Source: Allobosea sp. | GTDB lineage: Bacteria; Pseudomonadota; Alphaproteobacteria; Rhizobiales; Beijerinckiaceae | Length of the DNA stretch: 64,000 nucleotides | Direction: 5' to 3' | Assembly: GCA_024231975.1 (NCBI GenBank) | Contig: JAAEQB010000064.1 | Location: 62,001 to 126,000, forward strand | Shown here: positions 16,101 to 24,137 of the stretch, one piece after another | How the letters are laid out: each line of letters begins with the position of its first letter | Numbering within the stretch: the stretch's first letter is position 1 | Made by a program: the position numbers and the translations under genes | Notes under the pieces: generated by a model | Seen by the model: the letters and a program-made list of their open reading frames with translations, nothing else | The model's database searches: none | Told to the model about the DNA's origin: nothing

Positions 16101-17026
16101 CAACGGTCCCTCAGCAGGCGCAGCTGCACCAGCGAGATGCTGAGCAGGACGAGGAAGAGCACGACAGTCTGTGCCGCCGCATAGCCCATTTCGAAGGAGG
16201 AGAAGGCGGTCTGATAGATCATCAGAACCAGCGGCTTGGTCGAGTTGAGCGGGCCGCCGGGATCGCCGCTGGTCATGTTGTAGACCTGGTCGAAGATGCG
16301 CAGGAAGCCGATCGAGGAGAAGACGACGAGGAAGATGATCGTCGGCTTGAGCAAGGGCAGCGTGATCTTCCGGAGGATGGCGACATCGGAGACGCCGTCG
16401 ATGCGCGCCGCCTCGTAATAGGTCGTCGGGATGGCGCGCAGACCCGCCAGGAAGATCACGACCTGAAAGCCGAGGCCGGCCCAGATCGCCGGGGCCAGCA
16501 CTGCCGGCAGCGCCTGCGTGGTCGAGCGCAGGAAGGGTTGCTGCGACAGGCCGACCGAGGAGAGCAGGTCGTTGATCAGGCCGATCGGCACCGGCTGGTA
16601 GAACCAGCGCCAGACCCAGGCCATCGCCGTCGCCGTGGTCAGGAAGGGCAGGAAATACAGCGCCCGGATGAAGCCGTGCATGAAGCGGACGCGATCAAGA
16701 TGGTAGGCGATGGTGAAGGCGATGATGAGGCTGAGCGGCGTGCCGATGAGGAGATAGAGGAAGGTGTTGCGGAACACCTGCCAGAACACCGGATCGGCCA
16801 TCAGCCGCTTGAAATTCGCCAACCCGACATAGGAGGGCGAATTCATCAGGTTCCAGTTCGTGGTCGAGATGATGAAGCCCTCGACCGTCGGGTAGAAGCG
16901 GATCAGCCCGTAGAACAGGATCGGCACGGCGAGGAAGCCCCAGGCCCAGACCACCTGCTTCTGCTGCAAGGTGAGGCCCTGCCAGAGGCGCCCGCCGGAG
17001 CGGGCGACTTCGGTATTGGCGGTCAT
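16100..17026 (-). CDS. Sugar ABC transporter permease, MalF/UgpA type
   Basis: A 308-residue CUT1 permease. A short cytoplasmic N-terminus is followed by six predicted helices beginning at VVWAWGFLAVPILFYGLI. The EAA loop is TTYYEAARIDGVSDVAILRKITLP (about residues 205-228), then FDQVYNMTSGDPGGPLNSTK, the usual MalF-type motif before the last helices. It lies 37 nt downstream of the binding-protein gene on the minus strand and is coupled to the second permease. Confidence 0.9.
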   Translation of the reverse strand: MTANTEVARSGGRLWQGLTLQQKQVVWAWGFLAVPILFYGLIRFYPTVEGFIISTTNWNLMNSPSYVGLANFKRLMADPVFWQVFRNTFLYLLIGTPLSLIIAFTIAYHLDRVRFMHGFIRALYFLPFLTTATAMAWVWRWFYQPVPIGLINDLLSSVGLSQQPFLRSTTQALPAVLAPAIWAGLGFQVVIFLAGLRAIPTTYYEAARIDGVSDVAILRKITLPLLKPTIIFLVVFSSIGFLRIFDQVYNMTSGDPGGPLNSTKPLVLMIYQTAFSSFEMGYAAAQTVVLFLVLLSISLVQLRLLRDR

Positions 17027-17063
17027 GGCGCGTCCTGCCGTGCTGATCTTCAGGAAACCGCGA

Positions 17064-18323
17064 TCACTTCTTGTAGAAGCGGTCGAGGATCGCCTGTTCG
17101 GCCTTGGCCGCCTCGGCCAGCGAGGCCTTGGCGTCCTGGTTCTGGATGAAGACCCGGTTGGCCATGTCGAGGCCGACCTGGCGCTGCGCCAGCTCGTCGA
17201 CGAAGATGGTCGCCTGCGAATAGTTCAGCGCCTTGAGGAAGGGGCCGTAGATCGGGTGGCTAAGGTTCGCCTGCGTCTCCGCCGCGGCCTTGCGGGCGGG
17301 AAGCTCGCCGACCATGTCGAGCCAGACCTGCATCGCCTCCGGCGAGGTGGTGAAGGCCATGAACTTCTTGGCCGCCTCGAGCTTGGGGCCGGTCGGCTTG
17401 GCGGTGATGGCGTTGACCCAGTAGCTGGCGAAGTTCGAGCGCTTGCCGTCGGCGCTCGCCGGCAGCTCGGTGACGCCCCATTCGAAGTTCTTGATGCCGC
17501 CGAAGGCGCCGAGGCGGAAGGAGCCGTCGACCGTCATGGCGGCGCGGCCGGCGCGGAAGGCGGCCTGGCCCTCGTCCATGAAGCCGGCCTGGCCGACCTT
17601 GTGGACGCGCTGCAGGTCGGCATACCAGTTCAGCGCCTTGGCGCCGGCCTCGCTGTCATAGGCGACGCTCTTGTTGTCGTCGGAATAGGGCTTGCCGCCC
17701 ATCTGGCGCAGCAGCACCTCGCGCCACCAGTGCAGGTCCTGGCCGGGCATGTCGATCACGGCGCCGGCCGAGAGCATGTTGCCGGCGGCATCGCGCTTCA
17801 CCGTCTTCTTGGCGGCCTCGAGATATTCGTCGAGCGTCTGCGGCGGCTTGTTCGGGTCGAGCCCGGCCTCCTGGAACAGCTTCTTGTTGTAGAACAGCGC
17901 CAGCGTGCGCACCGCGGTCGGCAGGCCGTAATACTCGCCGTCGCGCTTCATCGTCTGGACGATCGGGTAGAATTCCTTCTCGATCACGTCGTGCGGGAAG
18001 GCGTCGCGCGGCAGCGGCTGGATGAACTTGGCCGAGACGAAATTGTCGAGCCAGCCATAATAGAGCTGGACCACGTCCGGGCCCTGGCCGGCCGGGACGG
18101 CGGCGGCGATCTTGGTCTGGTAGTCGGCATAGGGGAAGGTCGTGTGCTTGACCTTGATGCCGGGATTGGCGGCCTCGAAGCGCTTGATCAGCTCGTTCAT
18201 CGCCTTGATGCGGGCGTCGAACACATATTGCCAATACTCGATCTCGACAGCCTGGGCCTTGGCGCCGGCGATAGCGCCGATCGACATGGCAATGCCCAGG
18301 ACTAGTCCGCGAAAGCCGCGCAT
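17064..18323 (-). CDS. Sugar ABC transporter substrate-binding protein (CUT1)
   Basis: A 419-residue extracellular solute-binding protein. The start at ATG 18323 is preceded by GGGGAGGAAG and gives a clean signal peptide (MRGFRGLVLGIAMSIGAIAG, cleavage near AKAQA). The mature chain opens EIEYWQYVFDARIKAMNELIKRFE and carries the family hallmark NPGIKVKHTTFPYADYQTKI and the FRAGRAAMTVDGSFRL motif. It is the first gene of a seven-gene minus-strand operon (binding protein, two permeases, ArgH-like lyase, ATPase, PfkB kinase, SIS enzyme) transcribed away from the ROK regulator at 18491. Confidence 0.9.
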   Translation of the reverse strand: MRGFRGLVLGIAMSIGAIAGAKAQAVEIEYWQYVFDARIKAMNELIKRFEAANPGIKVKHTTFPYADYQTKIAAAVPAGQGPDVVQLYYGWLDNFVSAKFIQPLPRDAFPHDVIEKEFYPIVQTMKRDGEYYGLPTAVRTLALFYNKKLFQEAGLDPNKPPQTLDEYLEAAKKTVKRDAAGNMLSAGAVIDMPGQDLHWWREVLLRQMGGKPYSDDNKSVAYDSEAGAKALNWYADLQRVHKVGQAGFMDEGQAAFRAGRAAMTVDGSFRLGAFGGIKNFEWGVTELPASADGKRSNFASYWVNAITAKPTGPKLEAAKKFMAFTTSPEAMQVWLDMVGELPARKAAAETQANLSHPIYGPFLKALNYSQATIFVDELAQRQVGLDMANRVFIQNQDAKASLAEAAKAEQAILDRFYKK

Positions 18324-18426
18324 GGGTCTTCCTCCCCGTCTGGTTGTGACGTCCGCCCGCATGCTCGCTCCCGGCTGCCGGACGTTCGGCAGGCATGCTT
18401 TCCTGCGGCTCGCCCGCTGTCAATAG

Positions 18427-18451
18427 ATTAATTCACTTGAGTTTGATTAAT
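18427..18451. promoter_or_regulatory. Candidate ROK operator between the sugar operon and its regulator
   Basis: Two ATTAAT boxes (18427-18432 and 18446-18451) are separated by 13 nt in an otherwise GC-rich 167-bp divergent gap. Each box is self-complementary, so the pair is symmetric. NagC/Mlc-type ROK regulators bind AT-rich, spaced dyads of similar form. Binding by the ROK protein encoded next door is inferred. Confidence 0.5.
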
Positions 18452-18490
18452 GGCCGGCGCAGCCTGTGCGGACGAAAGAGGCTGCCCATC

Positions 18491-19741
18491 ATGCCGCATC
18501 GCAAGCTCCCGGCCGCGTCCAGCGTCGCCCTTGGCGCCAATCCCGAGCGGGCGCGCCGCCACAACCGGCGCGTCGTGCTGGAGACGCTGCGCCAGCATGG
18601 CCGGCTCGGCCGCTCCGACATCGCCAGTCTGACGCGGCTGACGGCGCAGGCGGTTTCGAACATCGTCGCCGAATTGCTGGAGGAGGGCTTCCTGGTCGAG
18701 CTCGGCAGGCGACGCACGGCGCGTGGCCAACCACCGGTCGAGTTCGCGCTCAACGCCGATGGCGGCGTCACCGCCGGCATGGAGATCGCCGCCGACCACA
18801 TCACCACCGTGCTGGTCGACCTCACCGGCGAGGTCAGGGCGCAGCGTGTCGTGCCCTTGCCGGATCTTTCGGTCGAAGCCGTGCAGGCCCTGGCGGTGGC
18901 AGAGCTCAAGCGGGCGCGGGCAACGAAGGGCCTGCCGCAGCGCCTGCTCGGCTGCGGCGTCGTCATGCCCGGCCCCTTCGATTTCGAGGGCACGATCACT
19001 GTCGGCTCGACAGCGCTTCCGGGCTGGACCGGGCTCGATGTAACCGCGCTGATGAGCGCTGCGCTCGCGACCTCCGTGACGGTCGAGAACGATGCGACGG
19101 CAGCGGCGGTCGGCGAGCATCTCTACGGCATCGGCCGCAATCTCCGGCATTTCTGCCTGGTCTATTTCGGCCTCGGTCTCGGCCTCGGGCTGATGCTGGG
19201 CGGGGAGCCTTTCCGCGGCGCCCATGGCAATGCCGGCGAACTCGGCCACGTTCCGGCCGTGCCGCAGGGATTGCCTTGTGTCTGCGGCCGCCAGGGCTGT
19301 CTCGAACGCTATGTTTCGCCGTCGGCCTTGCAGGACAGGCTGCGTCGGGCAGGCGTTGTCCAGGTCGATGCGACAAGCATCGCGCGGCTGCATGCCGAGG
19401 GACACCCGGCGATAGCGGGCTGGATCGCCGAGGCCGGGCCCCTGCTCGCGCCGGTGCTCGCCATGCTGGAGAACCTGTTCGATCCGGAGACGATCATTCT
19501 CGGCGGCGCGTTGCCGGACAGCGTCATCGATGCGCTGATCATGGCGGCCGAGCCCTTGCCGCTCTCCGTCGCAAGGCGCGAGGGACGCGCCATCCAGCGT
19601 ATCCAGCGCGGGACCACCGGGCAGCTCACGGCCGCGCTTGGCGCCGCGGCGCTGCCGCTTCTCGATGCAATCGCGCCGCGCCTGGTGCGCAATCCGGCGG
19701 CTGGCGAGCTGACCGACGCCGATCAGGCTGCCCTGGCCTGA
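18491..19741 (+). CDS. ROK family transcriptional regulator
   Basis: A 416-residue NagC/XylR/Mlc-type protein: an N-terminal winged helix (about residues 22-78, RSDIASLTRLTAQAVSNIVAEL) fused to a ROK sugar-kinase-like domain (about 85-400). VENDATAAAVGE and the zinc-site motif CVCGRQGCLERY are present, so metal-dependent sugar sensing is likely intact. ATG 18491 starts at the family-like region MPHRKLPAAS; an open frame upstream runs through the operator and is unlikely. It is divergent from the sugar/lyase operon and is the natural repressor of that operon, with an aminosugar or sugar phosphate as likely inducer. Confidence 0.88.
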   Translation: MPHRKLPAASSVALGANPERARRHNRRVVLETLRQHGRLGRSDIASLTRLTAQAVSNIVAELLEEGFLVELGRRRTARGQPPVEFALNADGGVTAGMEIAADHITTVLVDLTGEVRAQRVVPLPDLSVEAVQALAVAELKRARATKGLPQRLLGCGVVMPGPFDFEGTITVGSTALPGWTGLDVTALMSAALATSVTVENDATAAAVGEHLYGIGRNLRHFCLVYFGLGLGLGLMLGGEPFRGAHGNAGELGHVPAVPQGLPCVCGRQGCLERYVSPSALQDRLRRAGVVQVDATSIARLHAEGHPAIAGWIAEAGPLLAPVLAMLENLFDPETIILGGALPDSVIDALIMAAEPLPLSVARREGRAIQRIQRGTTGQLTAALGAAALPLLDAIAPRLVRNPAAGELTDADQAALA

Positions 19742-19765
19742 CGCTTCCCGGCTCTCGCGGCTGCC

Positions 19766-21304
19766 TCATAGTTGCGATTCGATCGGCAGGAGGCGGATCA
19801 GTGCCGCCGTAAGCCGGCGGCCGAAACCAGCCACCGGCTCCTGCAGCAGGCGGCCCTCGCGCCGTGACCCTTCGTGCCAGCAGAGACGATCCTGGTCGAG
19901 GCCGAGTCGAAACGAGCAATGCGGCGTCGTTTCCTTGGCGAAGATCTCCCGCATCTCCGCGACGAGGCCGTCATCGACGACGACGACGCCCATTTCCGTA
20001 TTCAGCGAGACCGAGCGCGGGTCGAAATTGAAGGAGCCGATGAAGCCGGTGTGCCGATCGACCGTGAACGCCTTGGTGTGGAGGCTCGCGCCCTTCGAAC
20101 CGAAAAGCGAGACGCCGGCAGGCATGAGTTCGGGCCGCAGTTCGAACAGGCCGATGCCGAGCCGCAGCAGCCGCTTGCGATAGCTGGCATAGGCGCCGTG
20201 GACGGCGACGACGTCGGTGGCGGCCAGCGAGTTGGTGAGCACGGTGACCCTGGCGCCGCGTGCGACGAGAGCGGAGAGCGCCCGAAGGCCGCGCTCGCCG
20301 GGGATGAAATAAGGCGAGGTGATCTGGAGTTCGCTCCGCGTCTCGGCGATCGCCCGGTAGAGCCGGCGCGCCAGCCAGCCTTCCTCACCGGAGGCGAGGG
20401 CCTTCTCCGGCGGGTCGGAGAGGATCTGGACGCTGGCTACCCAGCGCAGCTGGCCCAGCAGTTCGGTCAGCGCTGTCTCGCCGTCGAGTGTTTCGACGAG
20501 GCGCGATAACGCCGCCGCATTGGTGCGGCTGCGGTCCTTCGGTGGCATGGGCAGGCGCCGGGCGATGGGCCGGCTGAGCGAGGCGATCGGGACGGCGGTC
20601 GGGCTGTTCCAGAAGCAGTCGAAGATCGTCTCGGCCTGCGCGACGGCCTCGCCGGCGACGAGCAGGTCGAGATCGTGGAAATTGCTGGCCTGCGCTGCGT
20701 TGAAATAGGCGTTGCCGATATTCCTGCCGCCGATGATGGCGAGGCGGCCATCGGCGATCCAGGCCTTGTTGTGCATGCGGCGCGTGACCTGGAAGGCGCG
20801 CAGGGCGAGCTCCAGGCCGCGACGGATGCCGTTCGAGCGGTTGCGGCTCGGATTGAACAGCCGGACCTCGATATTGGGGTGGGCGTCGAGCTCGAGATAG
20901 ATCGAGTCGTTGCCGCGGGTGTTGATGTCGTCGATCAGCAACCGGACGCGCACGCCGCGATCGGCGGCAGCGATGATCTCGCGCATGAGCAGGCGACCGG
21001 CGGTGTCCTTGCGCCAGTAGTAATATTGCAGGTCGAGGCTGCGGCCGGCGCTGCGGGCGGTGAGTGCACGTGCGGCGAAGGCGCGTGCGCCATCAGCCAG
21101 CAGGGCGGCGCCACAGAGATCGGGATGGGCGGTCAGCAGCGGGGCTAGCGCGCGGTCGATCGGCGTCGCCGTCTCCGTCGGAAGCAGAGCATGAGAGGGC
21201 GCGGCGCTGGTGTGGCGGGCAAAGCGGCCATAGGAATAGGCGGCCGCCATCGCGGTCAGCGGGACCAAAACCAAGGCGGCGATCAAGACTTCGAGAACTG
21301 ACAT
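19766..21304 (-). CDS. Phospholipase D-like protein (cardiolipin synthase family)
   Basis: A 512-residue protein with an N-terminal membrane helix (residues 5-26) and two HKD active-site motifs: HNKAWIAD (His178, Lys180, Asp185) and HTKAFTVD (His409, Lys411, Asp416), each followed by a GG/GS-x-N motif (GGRN, GSFNFD). The C-terminal FRLGLDQDRLCWHE is common in the YjhR/ClsC-like PLD branch. The likely role is phosphatidyl transfer or phospholipid hydrolysis at the inner-membrane outer face. It is divergent from an EEP-family hydrolase gene; the pairing suggests a joint membrane-lipid function. Confidence 0.85.
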   Translation of the reverse strand: MSVLEVLIAALVLVPLTAMAAAYSYGRFARHTSAAPSHALLPTETATPIDRALAPLLTAHPDLCGAALLADGARAFAARALTARSAGRSLDLQYYYWRKDTAGRLLMREIIAAADRGVRVRLLIDDINTRGNDSIYLELDAHPNIEVRLFNPSRNRSNGIRRGLELALRAFQVTRRMHNKAWIADGRLAIIGGRNIGNAYFNAAQASNFHDLDLLVAGEAVAQAETIFDCFWNSPTAVPIASLSRPIARRLPMPPKDRSRTNAAALSRLVETLDGETALTELLGQLRWVASVQILSDPPEKALASGEEGWLARRLYRAIAETRSELQITSPYFIPGERGLRALSALVARGARVTVLTNSLAATDVVAVHGAYASYRKRLLRLGIGLFELRPELMPAGVSLFGSKGASLHTKAFTVDRHTGFIGSFNFDPRSVSLNTEMGVVVVDDGLVAEMREIFAKETTPHCSFRLGLDQDRLCWHEGSRREGRLLQEPVAGFGRRLTAALIRLLPIESQL

Positions 21305-21408
21305 TCAGCAACTGCCGGAGCTCCGTTTTTCCTATAACCCCTATCCCTGCGAGTCGTTCGTTTGGAGCCGATCGAACCCTTGCGGCGTTTGGGAATTGAT
21401 CATGGCAA

Positions 21409-21455
21409 GGCTCTTGCTAAGAGCCGTTTTGCTAAGAGCCTTTGTGCTAGGAGCC
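21409..21455 (+). repeat. Three tandem 15-bp units with an embedded hairpin
   Basis: Three head-to-tail 15-mers: CTCTTGCTAAGAGCC (21411-21425), GTTTTGCTAAGAGCC (21426-21440) and TTTGTGCTAGGAGCC (21441-21455). The first unit with its two preceding G bases forms a perfect 7-bp stem, GGCTCTT/AAGAGCC, around GCT (21409-21425). The array lies in the leader of the EEP-hydrolase gene, or within its extreme N-terminus if translation starts upstream. As 15 bp is five codons, it stays in frame. It could be a transcript structure or a replication-slippage product. Confidence 0.75.
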
Positions 21456-21493
21456 CGCTCGCGCGAACGGGCCTTCGTGGAGACGCCGGCCGG

Positions 21494-22330
21494 ATGCTGG
21501 ATTTCGAAGGGCGCGGTTTGCGCCGGATCAGGGTGCTGCGGCCGCCGCAGATGTCGAGCTGGACGCGCGAGGCCGCCGGGCAGCAGGCGCTCGCCAATAC
21601 GCTGCCGGCAACTGAGCTCAAGGTGGCCTCCTACAACATCCACAAGGCCGTGGGGCGCGACCGCCGCTTCGATCCGGACCGGATCATCGAGGTGATCCGC
21701 CAGATCGACGCCGATGTCGTGGCGCTGCAGGAGGCCGACCAGCGCTTCGGCGAGCGCGCCGGCCTGCTCGATCTCGCCCGGCTCGAACGCCGTACGGGGC
21801 TGAAGCCTGTGCCGGTGCAGAGTGCCTGGCAGGGCCATGGCTGGCACGGCAATGTCGTGCTCTTCCGCGACGGGGCGGTCACCGCGACACGGCAGCTCGT
21901 CCTGCCCGGCGTCGAGCCGCGCGGAGCGTTGATCGCCGACCTTACGGTCTGCGGCTCGCCGATCCGGGTGGTCGCGGCGCATCTGGGCCTGCTGCGCCAT
22001 TCGCGTTCGCGCCAGGTCGAGACGCTGATCAACGCCTCCAAGCCGACGGATGGACGCCCGATTTTCCTGATGGGCGACCTCAACGAATGGCGGATCGGCA
22101 AGAAATCGAGCCTGCACGGGCTGGCGCCGAAATTCGGGCCGCTGCAGGCGGCAATCCCGAGCTTTCCGGCGCGCTTCCCGATCTGGGCACTCGATCGCAT
22201 CGTCGCCTACCCCGCCGAGACGATCACGCAGGTCCAGCTCCACGATACCGAATTGTCGCGGCTGGCCTCCGATCACCTGCCGATCAAGGCGGTGGTGCAT
22301 CTGCCGGGCGAGGAGCGCCAGGCGCACTGA
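21494..22330 (+). CDS. Endonuclease/exonuclease/phosphatase (EEP) family hydrolase
   Basis: A protein of about 278 residues with the DNase I-like EEP fold. Core motifs are KVASYNIHKAVGRDRR (near residue 44), DVVALQEAD (metal-binding Glu, about residue 80), GDLNEW and the C-terminal SDHLPI catalytic Asp-His pair. The family includes Mg-dependent nucleases and phosphodiesterases acting on phospholipid headgroups or nucleic acids. The start is uncertain: the frame is open from 21362, but the stretch before 21494 encodes the 15-bp repeat, so ATG 21494 is preferred. Divergent to the PLD gene, it may act with it in lipid turnover. Confidence 0.78.
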   Translation: MLDFEGRGLRRIRVLRPPQMSSWTREAAGQQALANTLPATELKVASYNIHKAVGRDRRFDPDRIIEVIRQIDADVVALQEADQRFGERAGLLDLARLERRTGLKPVPVQSAWQGHGWHGNVVLFRDGAVTATRQLVLPGVEPRGALIADLTVCGSPIRVVAAHLGLLRHSRSRQVETLINASKPTDGRPIFLMGDLNEWRIGKKSSLHGLAPKFGPLQAAIPSFPARFPIWALDRIVAYPAETITQVQLHDTELSRLASDHLPIKAVVHLPGEERQAH

Positions 22331-22353
22331 TCCAGCGCCCGCTGCGGGGCAGG

Positions 22354-22370
22354 CTTGAGTCTTCCTCAAG
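22354..22370. terminator. Short hairpin after the EEP hydrolase gene
   Basis: CTTGAG and CTCAAG form a 6-bp stem with a 5-nt loop, 24 bp after the stop codon and before the gamma-glutamyltransferase start. No T-tract follows, so termination is only a possibility. Confidence 0.3.
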
Positions 22371-22430
22371 TGACGCTCCGGCGTGCGCGTGCCACGATGG
22401 GGCGTCCCTATCGAGACCGGATCCTGCCCA

Positions 22431-24032
22431 ATGACGACCGAGCCGAGCCGCGCGAAGGCCTACCGTACCCAGAACTGGAGCCTGACCAAGCCTTCGGCAC
22501 GCGGACGCAAGGGTATCGTCGTCTCGCAGAACCATGAGGCTGCGGCAGCGGGCGTGGCGATCCTCGAAGCCGGCGGCAATGCCGCCGATGCCGCGGTCGC
22601 GACGGCTTTCGCATTGGCGGCGGTCGAACCCTGGAACAGTGGGCTTGGCGGCATCGGTTTCGGCGTCGTGCTGAAGGGCGGCGACAGCCGGGCGCAGGTC
22701 GTCGATTTCGGCCCTGTCGCGCCGCGCCGCGCCGATCCGGCCGACTACCCCATGACGGGTGCGATGAAGCTTGATCTGTTCGCCTGGCCCGAGGTCGAGG
22801 GCGATCGCAACATCCACGGCCCGCTCTCCTTCTGCATCCCGTCCTCGGTCTCGGGCTACGCGACCTTGAAGGAGCGCTTCGGGACGAGCATGCCGGTTTC
22901 CGACCTGCTTCAGCCCGCGATCGCCCTGGCCAAGCGCGGGCTGGCGCAGGATTGGTACACGACGCTGAAGATCGCCTCCTCGGCCGCGGTGCTCCGGCTT
23001 TATGAGGAGAGCGCGCGCATCTATCTGCCGGGCGGCTTGCCGCCGGTGCCACCCTATCAGGGCGTGCCGGGCTTCCGGACGCTCGGCAATCTCGGCGCGA
23101 CGCTGGAGCATCTCGCCAAGGCTGGGCTGGAGGATTTCTACCGCGGCGCGCTGGCGAAGCGGCTCGCGGCCGACATCGCCGCCGTTGGCGGCGTGGTCGA
23201 TGCGCAGGACCTTGCCGAGTGCCGCGCGACCGTGCGCGAGGCGCCGATGATCGACTGGCGCGGCACGCACCGCATCCACACCGCCGGCGGTCTAACGGCG
23301 GCGCCGACCTTGCAGGCCGTGGTCGAGGGCATGGCGGCGAGTCCGCCGCCGGAGGGCGGGCCGGACTCGGCCTGGTTCGCCAGGCTGTCGCAGGTGATGC
23401 GCGAGGCCTATGCCAGCCGGCTCGAAGGCCTCGGCGCGGCGCAGATGGCGAAGGAGCCGGGCGAGACCTGCACCACGCATCTCACCGTCGTCGATGGCGA
23501 AGGCACCATCGTCGCGCTGACCTCGACCCTGCTCTCCTCGATGGGCAGCCGTCTCGTCCTGCCCGACACTGGCGTGCTGATGAACAACGGCATGATGTGG
23601 TTCGACCCGCGTCCGGGCAGCGCCAATGCGATCGCGCCGGGAGCGCGGCCCTTGTGCAATATGTGCCCGGTCGTGGTAACGCCGGCCGATGGCGGCTATC
23701 CGCGCTATGGCGCCGGCGCCTCGGGCGGGCGGCGCATCCTCGCCAGCGTCTACCAGATGCTGGCCTTCACCCTCGATAGCGGCATGAGCCTTGAGGACGC
23801 CGCGCATCAGCCGCGCATCGACGTCTCCGGTCCCGACGGCACCAATGCCGATGCGCGCCTGCCCGAGGGCACGCTCGACGCGCTGGCGGCAGCCGGTCCG
23901 CTGAGCGTGGTCGAGCACGGCGTGCTGCCGCTCAACTTCGCCTGCCCGAACATGGTGCGGGCAAGGCAGGACGGGCAGGAGGGCATCAGCGACGCCGCCT
24001 CGCCCTGGTCTGCGGCGGTGGCGGCGTCGTAG
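22431..24032 (+). CDS. Gamma-glutamyltransferase family protein 1
   Basis: A 533-residue Ntn-hydrolase precursor. GGNAADAAVA (49-58), GLGGIGFGVVL and the autocleavage/nucleophile site TTHLTVVD (Thr348) are present, followed by TSTLLSSMGSRL, the substrate-binding serine region. Autoproteolysis before Thr348 would give large and small subunits. No clear signal peptide is seen at ATG 22431, so the protein may be cytoplasmic. These enzymes hydrolyse or transfer gamma-glutamyl amides or related peptides. It is followed convergently by a peptide-binding protein gene across an intergenic palindrome. One of three family members in this window. Confidence 0.85.
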   Translation: MTTEPSRAKAYRTQNWSLTKPSARGRKGIVVSQNHEAAAAGVAILEAGGNAADAAVATAFALAAVEPWNSGLGGIGFGVVLKGGDSRAQVVDFGPVAPRRADPADYPMTGAMKLDLFAWPEVEGDRNIHGPLSFCIPSSVSGYATLKERFGTSMPVSDLLQPAIALAKRGLAQDWYTTLKIASSAAVLRLYEESARIYLPGGLPPVPPYQGVPGFRTLGNLGATLEHLAKAGLEDFYRGALAKRLAADIAAVGGVVDAQDLAECRATVREAPMIDWRGTHRIHTAGGLTAAPTLQAVVEGMAASPPPEGGPDSAWFARLSQVMREAYASRLEGLGAAQMAKEPGETCTTHLTVVDGEGTIVALTSTLLSSMGSRLVLPDTGVLMNNGMMWFDPRPGSANAIAPGARPLCNMCPVVVTPADGGYPRYGAGASGGRRILASVYQMLAFTLDSGMSLEDAAHQPRIDVSGPDGTNADARLPEGTLDALAAAGPLSVVEHGVLPLNFACPNMVRARQDGQEGISDAASPWSAAVAAS

Positions 24033-24041
24033 CAAACGATC

Positions 24042-24132
24042 ATGCTCGGGCTTGACCCGAGCATCTCTGAATCCAGGTCTTCTCGTTCTGAGATTCTCGG
24101 GTCGGCGCTACGCGCCGCCCGAGAATGACGGC
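24042..24132. repeat. Intergenic palindromic element, type B copy 1
   Basis: Two hairpins fill the space between convergent genes: ATGCTCGGG-cttga-CCCGAGCAT (24042-24064) and ATTCTCGGG through CCCGAGAAT (24093-24126), followed by GACGGCGGG. The same unit recurs at 34925-35020 and 53212-53320, always intergenic. It may serve as a bidirectional terminator. Confidence 0.8.
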
Positions 24133-24137
24133 GGGTG

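Noticed and set aside
24042..24132. Type B repeats as a CRISPR array
   Set aside because: The units are inverted rather than direct, are not regularly spaced, and no cas genes are present.
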